Source: Strigamia acuminata (Eukaryota > Arthropoda > Chilopoda > Geophilomorpha > Linotaeniidae). Taken from it: a stretch of DNA of 60,000 bases. A program made the position numbers and the translations under genes. Every line of letters starts with the position of its first letter. The stretch's first letter is position 1. Below, one piece after another: positions 39,401-47,639 of this stretch. The DNA is taken from NCBI GenBank assembly GCA_949358305.1, contig OX442317.1, forward strand, positions 11,724,186 to 11,784,185, given 5' to 3'. The notes beneath the pieces were generated by a model. It was not told the origin of the DNA, ran no database searches, and worked only from the letters and a program-made list of their open reading frames with translations.

Positions 39401-40273
39401 CATCCAAGAACAAATGGATTAACTGAGAGATTTAATGCGACATTCGCAAAAATGTTGCAAAGTTATGTTAATGAAGAACACACTGACTGGGACGAATTTC
39501 TTCCATTTCTCCTGTTTTCGTATAACACGGCCGTTCATGAAACAACAGGATATACACCACACTATTTACTTCGTGGATATGATGTGGATTTGACAGTAGA
39601 TGTTAATTTGGACCTGCCACAGAAAGAATTTACCTTAAGGACAGCAAAATTCATTCGAGCAGCCAGGAAAATTGCAAATGAGAGACTTGAAAAACAATCT
39701 GTAAAAAGTAAGAAAAGATTTGATGAAGATAGAGTCAACAAAGAATTTGAACCAGGTGAATTGGTTTATCTGAAAACCATCAACAGAAAAGTTGGCTTGT
39801 CAGAGAAGCTTTTACCGCAATTTTCCGGCCCGTATGAAATTGTGCGAAGAACTGCACCTAATGACTATGAAATCATCAATTCTACAAGAAAGAAAAGTGA
39901 TATAGTGAATGTAGAAAGGTTAAAGCCATATAAGGAACGAATTGAAGAAGAAATAGATGAAGTTCTGAAAGATATGCCAGAAAAGAAAGTAAAATTTGCT
40001 GAAAAAGTGAAAAAAATCAGTAAAAATGGTGAAATTGTGGTTGAAAACACAGAAAAACCAGTGAAAACAACAAGAATCAAGCCAAAGGAGCGTTATATAG
40101 ATGATACGGAACAAATTTCATTGAAATCGCTATTTGAATCACAGCCCACGAACGAAAATGATAAAAACCAACTTAAAAATCCGCCACCAGATGGCGCAAA
40201 CACAAAAAATGATGATTTCCGGTCGCGCAGACTCAGACCGTTGAAACGAAAAGATTATCGTCATGGCTACTAA
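36461..40273 (+). CDS. pol: Pol of the Gypsy element (protease, RT, RNase H, integrase)
   Basis: Numbered from the ATG at 36548, the polyprotein has 1241 residues. The aspartic protease has D21-S22-G23 (VLDSGG). The reverse transcriptase has FCVDWRRLN, FSMMDLIQGYHQV and the catalytic YLDD at 436-439. RNase H begins ISCDASAYGLGAIL and includes ATEREMLAIIFAI. Integrase has an HHCC-type N-terminus (HDGLLGAH…CQHCAKAK) and the D864-D924-E960 triad with the canonical 35-residue spacing between the last two (D,D-35-E), then a GPY/F-like module (LLPQFSGPYEIVRR). The frame extends upstream to 36461, consistent with expression by -1 frameshift from gag. No defect was seen. The C-terminal 150 residues after GPY/F are charged and uncharacterised. 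Confidence 0.93.
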   Translation, partial: CIGKLEWPQRRNNKKKRRKRKLEIIELHAMDELLQIPVVLNGMEITGVLDSGGFRNIISEDLVRTLQLKYQPCPGVRLRVVDGSLIIPEGKTRITIDVGQQQHTIEVLIVNGFGRHLLLGDNFLRSAKCKLDYDQQKIFVGPKDEQQEVFPMSKNYTDVNYIARVLKPITIPALHECVVPIKIAKKVDDELFIEPLSGVIDRFGVICCKTLTKFRKGEGVLRVANPTKKTIYLGKNSAIAKAFYVIESGVLDENRVDQFDFSTAMANDNMTPSQQELMRQLLEKNSDRFAKTDNDLGRAHAIKHRIDTGDSPPIHLQPYRRSIKEKEIEDAETKKLLDQGVIRESESPWSAPVLLIKKRDGKWRFCVDWRRLNAVTKKMVYPLPRIDDTLDQLAGAKYFSMMDLIQGYHQVEIDEQDREKTAFTTSSGHYEFNVLGMGLCNSPAAFQKLMNKVLGNLLGKVCIAYLDDLIVFSKTFDQHLVDLEAVFQKLRTANLKVKLSKCTFATHTIRYLGHVVDAEGISPDPRNLDSVAKFPIPVNVKQLRGFLGLCSYYRKFIKSFADISKPLVNLTKKDEKFDWGPPHEKAFHTLRTALITVPVLAHPDFTQPFMISCDASAYGLGAILKQKVNNQERVIAYASRMMSTAEMNYTATEREMLAIIFAIEKFRPYLYGQKFQIITDHSALQWLKGVRNPNGRLARWALQLAEYDFEIFHKSGKKHTDADALSRIQEELSEEEIEKLPSLFLENLDLPVEQRKDPKLLDLITALENQEQLPRRRRRPLKQFVLQNKTLFRKKKLNSSLNMEDLLLVVPKQLQKDVLHEMHDGLLGAHLGLAKTWKRVRTRFFWTRIYKDVRNYVLSCQHCAKAKTMTTPAKGLMQPWSTVSKPFERIGIDTLGPFPLSRLGNKHVFVVTDYLSRNAIARPAAAATALEAAKTLLYEVILKEGSPREILSDRGTEYRNKMVEEVSNMFKSLHKTTSGYHPRTNGLTERFNATFAKMLQSYVNEEHTDWDEFLPFLLFSYNTAVHETTGYTPHYLLRGYDVDLTVDVNLDLPQKEFTLRTAKFIRAARKIANERLEKQSVKSKKRFDEDRVNKEFEPGELVYLKTINRKVGLSEKLLPQFSGPYEIVRRTAPNDYEIINSTRKKSDIVNVERLKPYKERIEEEIDEVLKDMPEKKVKFAEKVKKISKNGEIVVENTEKPVKTTRIKPKERYIDDTEQISLKSLFESQPTNENDKNQLKNPPPDGANTKNDDFRSRRLRPLKRKDYRHGY
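36467..36473 (+). promoter_or_regulatory. -1 ribosomal frameshift site (GGGAAAC) at the gag-pol junction
   Basis: GGGAAAC fits the X-XXY-YYZ heptamer in the gag frame (G GGA AAC) and immediately precedes the gag TAG stop. The pol frame is -1 relative to gag. It opens only after the TAA at 36458-36460, leaving a 16-base overlap that contains exactly this heptamer. The downstream pol frame is open without interruption to the pol ATG at 36548. No downstream pseudoknot was assessed. Confidence 0.8.
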
Positions 40274-41439
40274 AGTTCTTTGCAACGGTGAACGCAGATA
40301 ATAGCGTGACCCGAAACAAAGTCTTCTACGGATTATTTGTTGATAAATTGTGTTAAATTGTGTGTTAAAAGGTTTGTGTGCATGTTGTGAATGTTTTTAG
40401 GTGATTTTAGAAATGAAGTGTGATGTTTTTAACGTCCTTATGAACGAATTTCGTGAAATAAAATTCACCGCCATTTTCCTCACTTGTGTCAAATATTAAT
40501 TAGGTGAAGACATTCTAGACTAAATTTTAAATAGTTGAAGATTAAATTTAATAAAATATTGTTGTGAGATAAAATAATTTTAGAATATGAAAGGAATTAA
40601 GATAAACAATGGTGCGAATGGCTGGGAATGTGAAAGGACCCATCGCAACCTTCGCCATCTGCACTGAATTTCATTGGGTTTATTAAATAGGATAAAAATT
40701 AGAAATAATCAAAAATTAATAGTAATGACACGAGTGTTCGAAGGATGCGATGAAAATAAATAATTGCGAATTTTGTTGAAAATGAATAAATTTGAATTGA
40801 TTTTGACAAACTGTAAATATTTTGTGATGAAATTTTTGATAAATTTAATGTAAATATTTCACGGCATAATTTTGATTGAATGTAAATAAGAGTTAATTGT
40901 TGTAAATAATTGAAATGTGTTGATGTTTTAACGGTATTGTTAATTTTAAAGAAAATTAGAGAAATTGGAAAAATATTTTTTGAATTTGTTTATTCCCACT
41001 TTGAAAATTGTTAAGAATTGTAATTGATTATGAAAATGCTTGTTTGTAGTGTGAATGATTTTGAGTATTGTGCAAAAATATGAATTTTGATTTTGATAAT
41101 TTAACTTTGACAAAAATTTTTCTTTTGATTTATGTTTTTGTTGGATTTTTCAAACATGTAAAAATGAAAAAATGGAAAAGCAGAAATTGTATTAGTGATA
41201 TTAAGTTAGTTTAAGTTGAATTATTTTATGATTTAATTGGAATAGTAACATTGGAATAAAAGGGAGTAAAGTTAACTCCAGAATGATTTAAGTTTGTGTG
41301 ATAATAATGAAACAACTGAGTGATAACTTATGAAGGGTAGAAGTAGCCGAACATTCCTTAAAGAATGTCCGATTTAAAAGACACCTGTCTGGTACCGAAA
41401 TTTGTATTTTGGGGTCCAAAACACAGCAAAAAAGGGAGT
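40274..41439 (+). other. Gypsy 3' non-coding region and polypurine tract
   Basis: These 1.17 kb between pol and the 3' LTR are AT-rich and without an env-like ORF. It ends in AAAAAAGGGAG (41428-41438), the polypurine tract for plus-strand priming. A similar AT-rich non-coding leader precedes gag (34132-34973). Confidence 0.75.
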
Positions 41440-42012
41440 TGTCACGTGTACGAACCGTGCCAATTGATGCGCGATTCGTAGCACGTAATTCGAATCATTA
41501 TTAGGTTAAATGTTGCTAAATTTCGGCCACAGATGGCGCTGACGGTTGGACTCCGTCATCGCCATGTGATGGACCGATCAATTCAATTATGGGGTTTATG
41601 GCAGATTTGCTATAAATAAGGAGCCCGCACTAAGACAGCTCTCTAATCACTTTTGCTTTTCAGGAACTAGAGAGTCTGATGTCGCCTCAATAAAGAGCGC
41701 GGCTGATGACTATAAAACCAATTTGATTGCATTACATTTAGATTATCACACAGTTGTTTTATAACCCAATTAATAAAGGTTGTACATTTGATAAATGTAA
41801 AATGATAGTTTATCCAAATAACATTCTGACCTGTTTGAGAATAAATGTAACTGAATTTAAAAGGGATCGAACAAACTCTGTTTGTCCGGTCAAATAAATC
41901 TGAATTGAATTTAAAGCATAAATGAATCTCATTCCTTCCTTTTCACACTCATTAAAACCCCAATTAAACACAGTTGCGTGGAAACCTGATCAGGCCCGGA
42001 ATCCACGTAACA
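41440..42012 (+). repeat. 3' LTR of the Gypsy element
   Basis: It is the same length and, by eye, the same sequence as the 5' LTR. It is followed by the target duplication GTAT at 42013-42016. Confidence 0.95.
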
Positions 42013-42082
42013 GTATTTATGATGAGTTCATTGAAGGTTTTTTAAAAAAAATAATTTATTTAAGTTGAAGCTATTGAATGTG

Positions 42083-42284
42083 CAACTGATTTCATTCAAG
42101 ATAAATAAATTTGCAATTGATTTCATTCATAACAACTGAATTTGCAATTGATTTCATTCAAGATAAATAAATTTGCAATTAATTTCATTCATAAGAATTG
42201 AATTTGCAATTGGTTTCTTTCCAAATAATTGAATTTGGAATTATTAATTTTATTAATATAACTGAATTTGCAATTAGTTTCTTG
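42083..42284. repeat. 31-bp tandem repeat, about 6.5 copies
   Basis: Units such as CAATTGATTTCATTCATAAC + aactgaatttg alternate with a variant containing 'caagataaataaatttg'. This gives a 62-bp dimer period at first and then decays toward the 3' side. It lies between the Gypsy target duplication and the stop codon of the Fem-1-like gene, within the presumed 3' UTR or downstream flank. Confidence 0.75.
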
Positions 42285-42358
42285 TCATGCCCTCAGGCAA
42301 GAGCTTTGTATTGGCACGTGTTAATAGTCAATATTTAATAACATGTACAAAAATGTAA

Positions 42359-44380
42359 TCACTCGGAGCTCACCATTCTAGAAACTCCGTGCAGTTCAAT
42401 GAATTTTTCTAAAGTTGCCGGTACTTGACCACGATATAATATATTATACTGACATATTATTTTAGCTGCGATGCATTTGAGTCTTAATTTGGAATTAATG
42501 TTTAATATAATCTTGGTGCCATAATCAGCTGCAGCTTCGAATGATGTCTGGCCATTATAATTCACAGCGTCCATGTGCACTCCACTTCTAATTAATTCCA
42601 TAAGTAAAGAATGAACTATGGAAGAGTCGTTGCTTGGTTTTTGATAAATGACAATTAAATGGAGTGGACTATTCCCCTCATAATCGAAGACGTTTACATC
42701 AGCACCGCATTTAATCAGTAGTTTGGCTGTGAATATACAGGGGAGACTGCAAATGTTATTCATATAAAAGCATTCCACGACTATGTCTGGATGTACGGCG
42801 AGATGGAGTAATGAATACTTATGATCTTTTGTCCTCAAGTGGAGAGAATTTAGCTTGTAAACAAGTCTATAAATATCAGTTAGCATTTCTTCTTGCTTCT
42901 GTGTATAAATAGTAGTGAACATTTCTTCTCGTTTCGTCATCTTCATTATAAATTTTGTTATTAAGACCAGTAAATAAACAATCGTTAGAATATTTTCGTC
43001 CATTTCATATCTCAACAACTTTTTTTTGCTCTTGCTAATGGTAAGGAGCTTTGCCTTGTTGCGTTCCAGCTCCAATATACCCATTCTAAGCACTTCGCTC
43101 AAGATATCAAACGCCAGGTCTACACCGGCATGTGTTGCGTGACAAAAGACATCTACAAGTCGCCGCAAGTCCTTGACAGCCGACAGATGGATGTTATGAC
43201 GCAGTCGAAGGGCATGCATCCAGAGTTGAATACATCGATCAAAGTTACCATATTCTAAAAACTCTGCTCCACAAAAAATAACTGATTCAGGAACGTCGGG
43301 ATTGTGCGAACCAAGGATCCTCTCTCGAATCACCAGACATTCCATTTGTAAATTGTTAACGTTCGTCCCTATCGACTCTAGCTCTGTCATCGTTCGGGAT
43401 TCCATGTGGTTCTCGTACGCTTCCACACAAGGATACACTGACTTCAGCACTGGTGACTCACTCGGATCAAATCGAAGTTTCATGCCACGATGTAAGAACA
43501 TGTACGCCTTGGGCAGATTATTGTACTCATTGTTGTTAGCGAAAGAAGCTCCCAGTAATTCATAAGCTTCTATTTTCTGCGCTCGCGATACACCGCACCA
43601 AGATACAATAAACTCCACCACGTCCGCTTGAGTACACGCTGCAGCGGATATCAACGGCGTCATCCCGTAATTATCTTGCAGCATTACTGCACCTCGTATC
43701 AGCAGGTGTGCTACTATTTCCGTATGGCCGAACTCTGCTGCAATGTGCAATGCAGTCGCACCGCTGCGCGATTTGACGTCTGGATTAGCACCTCTCTCCA
43801 GGAGGTAGTGCGCGATGCGTTTGTGACCTTTGAAAGCGGCTTTCATTAAACAGGTAGTGTTGCAATGGCCGGTTAAATCAATGTTTGAACCATGTTCAAT
43901 TAGATATTTTACAATGTCCAACATGTCGTCAGAACAGGCAGCACGCAACGGGGTAGATCTTCTTTGAGTTTGGTGGTTGATGTTGGCCCCACTGTTCACC
44001 AAGAGTTTTACTATCTTTAAGTGACTGCATCTGACGGCACACCATAGAGGACTGGCACGTTTGGTGATGTAATTGTTAATCAGAACCGTGCCTTCCTGGT
44101 CGATTATTGGCTTGTATCTCATTAGTAAAAATTTCACTATTTTTTCGTGTCCGTTTCGAGATGCAATTAAAAGTGGCGAGCATTTTTGTCTATCTTCCTT
44201 TGTAATGTGGTTTAGAATGTGGGTGATTTCATTATCGGGTTTACCCGTCAGGAGGGCGGATAAGGTGATGAACATTCCGTCACGAGCCGCACAGAATACT
44301 CGTTGTTTGAGGGATTCAAATGTCGTTTTGTTGGTGGTTGTTAACGTAAGGTTTTGGTACTGTTGTGAATCGAAAGCCAT
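42359..44380 (-). CDS. Fem-1-like ankyrin-repeat protein, copy 1 (673 aa)
   Basis: The intronless frame has a true ATG and a length typical of Fem-1 (about 620-670). Ankyrin repeats run from about residue 30 to 260, with strong Fem-1 signatures: TPLWCAV-like SPLWCAVRCSHLKIVKLLV, GANINHQT, STPLRAAC, IVKYLIEHG, TCLMKAAFKGHKRIAHYLLERGANP, TALHIAAEFGH and YGMTPL. A helical TPR-like middle follows (LWMHALRLRHN), then two C-terminal ankyrin repeats (KCGADVNVFDYEGNSPLHL; YNGQTSFEAA). In animals Fem-1 proteins are substrate receptors of Cullin-2 ubiquitin ligases that read C-terminal degrons; in C. elegans FEM-1 acts in sex determination. This copy is shared in architecture with two others in the window. 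The lack of introns suggests retrocopy origin with later duplication. Confidence 0.9.
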   Translation of the reverse strand: MAFDSQQYQNLTLTTTNKTTFESLKQRVFCAARDGMFITLSALLTGKPDNEITHILNHITKEDRQKCSPLLIASRNGHEKIVKFLLMRYKPIIDQEGTVLINNYITKRASPLWCAVRCSHLKIVKLLVNSGANINHQTQRRSTPLRAACSDDMLDIVKYLIEHGSNIDLTGHCNTTCLMKAAFKGHKRIAHYLLERGANPDVKSRSGATALHIAAEFGHTEIVAHLLIRGAVMLQDNYGMTPLISAAACTQADVVEFIVSWCGVSRAQKIEAYELLGASFANNNEYNNLPKAYMFLHRGMKLRFDPSESPVLKSVYPCVEAYENHMESRTMTELESIGTNVNNLQMECLVIRERILGSHNPDVPESVIFCGAEFLEYGNFDRCIQLWMHALRLRHNIHLSAVKDLRRLVDVFCHATHAGVDLAFDILSEVLRMGILELERNKAKLLTISKSKKKLLRYEMDENILTIVYLLVLITKFIMKMTKREEMFTTIYTQKQEEMLTDIYRLVYKLNSLHLRTKDHKYSLLHLAVHPDIVVECFYMNNICSLPCIFTAKLLIKCGADVNVFDYEGNSPLHLIVIYQKPSNDSSIVHSLLMELIRSGVHMDAVNYNGQTSFEAAADYGTKIILNINSKLRLKCIAAKIICQYNILYRGQVPATLEKFIELHGVSRMVSSE

Positions 44381-45760
44381 GTCTGCTTAAAGACTCCTGT
44401 TTAAATTATACAGGTATATAGCGAATGTTTGAGCGTTCAACAGGCCAAGATGTTTGGCAAAACTCCTTGATCTCACACGTGCACTTGTCCAATTCGACCA
44501 GTCAAGCAATTATATCAACCTGTCAACCCGATGTTGATAACAGGCAAGCAATTATACAAATCCAATTATGTACAGAATTTTAATTAAACAATATTTAAAA
44601 TCTCAATTTTGTTTATTCATTTAAACAATAGAATTCAATATGAAACTATTTAGATAGCAAAGAGTTGATTTCTCTATCTAAACGATAAATTTTTTTTTAA
44701 TCAAGTTGGGAAAACTGGGATTTGGTTTGTATTCGGAAATGGTTCGCATAAAAGCTTGGATTAATACAAATTCACTGCTAACTCCATTGTCAGTCTACGT
44801 CAGGGGATCAGGGAGTTCACCGACGTCATTGTGGCAATTTTTTTTAGAATCTGGATACCCAAATTTTTTCAACATGTGCTACGTAGAAATAGCTTAAAAC
44901 ACAACCACTGTTGATTTTTAATCATTTTAGATAGGGGATGCAGTCAAAATCAACTGTGGTTGAGTTTTTAAGCGATTTATATGTACCACGTTGACTAAGT
45001 TTGTGTGTCTAGAGACAAAAGTTGCCAAACGGTGGTGCTGAAGTGCTCCCGGACCCTCTGACGTGGACTGACAATGGCGTTGCCAGTCCATTTGCGTTCC
45101 TCAAAGATAAAAATAAGAAATAAATACTTTTTTGTATTGTAGAATTTTACAATTTATTTTCTTAACTGTCGTCACTGACTCTGAACTTTGCTGCCCACAT
45201 GTTTATTGAAACGACAGAAATATCAACAAGCTAATAAACGTAATTCACAAATCATTTATGAAACATTGTTCAAGGAAACATCTTATCCTATACACTTAAA
45301 ACATTTATTTAGATTGTCTTCATTATAATTATTAAGTACAGCAAACAAAGATAAATATAAGAACCACCATTCCTAATAGCTTATCATGCTAAAAAAATCA
45401 TTTATATTCTATCGATGCCAATACCTGAGCCATTTTGTCCATTTTGTTCTCGGGCCAAATTTGGGACTTTTAGTTGACAATTTTGTTAGTAGATGGCGCT
45501 GGCTAACCTAACCATTCTCATTCTCCCACTCTTAACCACCTCCTTATGCCTCTAGTTCCGTGGCATACGGTTTTGTAATTACATTTTTGTATTGTATCTG
45601 CAATTATATCAAAGTGTGATTCTGATTCATTTACAAATGTAATAAATTTTTCTAAAATTAATGATGAACAGACGATATTTGTAATTTTTTTATGAAAATT
45701 TTTATACTGATTAAGATTAAAGTTTTTTCTCAGTCTAATATCAACTCAAATAATACCTAG
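44381..45760. other. Intergenic with a foldback element
   Basis: The element at 44784-45077 is listed separately. The rest is AT-rich, with an 'agatggcgctgg' word at about 45492. No gene is supported. Confidence 0.35.
44784..45077. mobile_element. Foldback MITE-like element (294 bp)
   Basis: The left end CCATTGTCAGTCTACGTCAG is the near-exact inverse of the right end (CTGACGTGGACTGACAATGG). Inner segments also pair: 'cttaaaacacaaccactgtt' at about 44893 with 'caactgtggttgagttttta' at about 44961. Almost the whole element can therefore fold into one hairpin. It is non-coding. The target duplication is not obvious. Confidence 0.65.
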
Positions 45761-46144
45761 TTAATTTGACATACTGTCAGTATACATCAGCAGAATATTT
45801 TCGAAAATTCGGATAATATTCTGTACATATATAGCCATTTCCGATTTTTTCGTTTTAAATATATCTGCCATTCCTACAAATTCTTCTAGTTTAGCAATTT
45901 CTAGATTTTCTTGAACTAAATGGATAGATTTTATAAAGTCACAGAAGATACCCAAGCTTGAATATATCATCTCAGGATTAATATAAGCACGCGAATCTTT
46001 ACATTCTAAACACCATGTTAGATAATTGCTCTTTGTTGATGTAATTACACCACCATACACCACGGTTAAAAAAACCCCTAAATGATGTAGTTTTGATTCC
46101 ATTTCTGGACCGTCATGAATAATAAAAAGATATGTTTTTGACAT
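45761..46144 (-). CDS. Unrecognised 127-aa protein, virus-like
   Basis: The frame's first codon (46150) is TTG, and the first ATG is at 46144 (MSKTYLFIIHDGPE). The protein appears globular, alternating beta (YLFIIHD, FLTVVYGGVITS) and helix (EEFVGMADIF, VQNIIRIFENILLMY), with no membrane segment or known motif. A TATATAAAG element lies about 75 bases upstream. It is divergent from the RING gene, with 385 bp between start codons. The AT-rich codon use matches the other virus-like ORFs. Confidence 0.5.
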   Translation of the reverse strand: MSKTYLFIIHDGPEMESKLHHLGVFLTVVYGGVITSTKSNYLTWCLECKDSRAYINPEMIYSSLGIFCDFIKSIHLVQENLEIAKLEEFVGMADIFKTKKSEMAIYVQNIIRIFENILLMYTDSMSN

Positions 46145-46221
46145 TTGCAATGAAAGGAGTGATTATCAGAAATGTTTGGAACTGTTGTTATGTTTTAGTT
46201 TAAAACTAATAATAAATTTCA

Positions 46222-46230
46222 CTTTATATA
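46222..46230 (-). promoter_or_regulatory. TATA box of the 127-aa gene
   Basis: It reads TATATAAAG on the minus strand, about 78-86 bases upstream of the ATG at 46144. Confidence 0.45.
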
Positions 46231-46484
46231 TTGCTTTTTATTTATCAATTATTAATACATTTTTTTTTAAATTCTAATTTAAATATTAATAAATCACTTT
46301 GATATTTGAATAATTGTTTTTTTATCTAAATCTTATTTGCTCAAAACAAAAATTATTATAATAAGATAAAGTAAAATAAAATTGAATGGAATTTTTATTA
46401 AACATCACCAATGGTGTAGTGACTTTCAATTTTTCTTGATTTTAAATAATCAATAAAAGACAAGCTAGTAAATAAAATTCATCA

Positions 46485-46493
46485 TATAAAAAA
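46485..46493 (+). promoter_or_regulatory. TATA box of the RING gene
   Basis: TATAAAAAA lies 37-45 bases upstream of the ATG at 46530, implying a leader of about 10-15 bases. Confidence 0.45.
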
Positions 46494-46529
46494 ACGTTAT
46501 TTGACTAAGTTAATTAACCATTCAAAGAT

Positions 46530-47183
46530 ATGGAGAACACCAGTGATGATCCGAATCCTCTTATTCATCCTTTTGAACCATCACCTGCTTTAATGAACAG
46601 GCCATTACGCCCTAGGCAGCCACCTGCTTTAAGGAATGGTTTATTACACCCAAGGCAGCTACCTGTTTTAAGGAACGGTTTATTATACCCAAGACAGCCA
46701 TCGGTTATAATTACCAGATTATTACGTCAAAGACTGCTGCCTACTCTTACGATCGAGTTTCCTGATTTTTTTTCTTATTCACAATTGACACCAGCTGGTC
46801 GAACATCATCTAATACACATACTTTTATGCACGAAATATCTCAGTTTCTTACTACGGAATTTTATAATAATTTACAAAGTTTATTTGAATCTGAAGGATT
46901 TTATACTGATGGAATGAATAGAATCCTGAATGAATCCTTTGAGATGCAAGAATGTGATAATGGAATTCTACCAATGTCGGATGAAAAAATTAATAAAATA
47001 AATCGTGTGCCTGTTGCACAAGAATTGGCAGATCAGAATGTGACCTGTCCAATATGTCTAGAAGTATTGATCTTAGAAGAGTATTTTTGCGAATTGCAAT
47101 GTACACATATATTTCATCACTGCTGTATCTATAAATGGTTAAGTATACATTCTGTTTGTCCAGTCTGTAGAAAGGTCTTGTAA
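46530..47183 (+). CDS. RING-H2 finger protein with N-terminal proline/arginine repeats (217 aa)
   Basis: It starts at a true ATG. Residues about 24-75 consist of four imperfect 13-residue repeats with the core (N)GLL.PRQ.PVLR, encoded by a 39-bp tandem repeat. Residues about 173-213 at the extreme C-terminus form a RING-H2 finger: CPIC, 14 residues, C-x-H-x2-H-x2-C, then CPVC (YFCELQCTHIFHHCC … SVCPVC). This implies E3 ubiquitin-ligase activity. The protein has no membrane helix. Small RING proteins are frequent in large DNA viruses, which use them to redirect host ubiquitination; host RING-H2 proteins of this size also exist. The AT-rich codons, TATA box and divergent neighbour favour membership of the virus-like set. 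The substrate is unknown. Confidence 0.75.
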   Translation: MENTSDDPNPLIHPFEPSPALMNRPLRPRQPPALRNGLLHPRQLPVLRNGLLYPRQPSVIITRLLRQRLLPTLTIEFPDFFSYSQLTPAGRTSSNTHTFMHEISQFLTTEFYNNLQSLFESEGFYTDGMNRILNESFEMQECDNGILPMSDEKINKINRVPVAQELADQNVTCPICLEVLILEEYFCELQCTHIFHHCCIYKWLSIHSVCPVCRKVL

Positions 47184-47639
47184 ATATACACAGGTTAGCT
47201 CAAATGGGGGTCCTCACTCCCATTGGTCGAGCAGTTTTAATAGTGTAGTGATTCCTCAAAGAAGACTCAAACCCCAGAATTGCATTACAATGTACAGACA
47301 TCGTAATTGATTGCCTACGTGCAGGTCAAAATTTCAAAATTGTGTGTCTTCCAGACAAATCAACCAATAAACAGAACCAACATGAGTTTTACATGTTGTT
47401 GAGCATACAACTTTATTTCATAAATGGAAATAAAATTTTTAAATAAAAAATCAAATACTCCAATATATTAACTTAATCATAACAATCACAAAAATAAATA
47501 AAGAGCATAAATACTTCTCCTCGTGGACGTATACAGCCTGGAGTTAGTAGTAATGAGGCTCGACCAATAGGACTGAGGACCCTTTTGTGCTGAGAAAATT
47601 TCGAAAAATAGGGCAAAACTCTCGATTTGTAGCGGACAA
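47184..47639. other. Intergenic leader of the minisatellite
   Basis: No gene is seen. The last 60 bases contain degenerate versions of the 23-bp unit (for example 'aaaactctcgatttgtagcg'), marking the array's edge. Confidence 0.4.

Larger units (their letters stand above)
33545..42012 (+). mobile_element. Complete Ty3/Gypsy LTR retrotransposon (8468 bp)
   Basis: Two 573-bp LTRs (33545-34117 and 41440-42012) begin TGTCACGTG and end CACGTAACA. The element is flanked by a 4-bp GTAT target duplication (33541-33544 and 42013-42016). A tRNA-Ala-type primer site follows the 5' LTR and a polypurine tract precedes the 3' LTR. Gag and pol are open, in the order protease, reverse transcriptase, RNase H, integrase, which defines Ty3/Gypsy. 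No env ORF is present in the 1.17 kb after pol, which is AT-rich non-coding. I noticed no base difference between the LTRs, so insertion was recent. The element may be autonomous. Confidence 0.96.

Noticed and set aside
40274-41439. Possible envelope gene downstream of pol
   Set aside because: No ORF of useful length with signal peptide or membrane anchor; the element looks non-retroviral in content.
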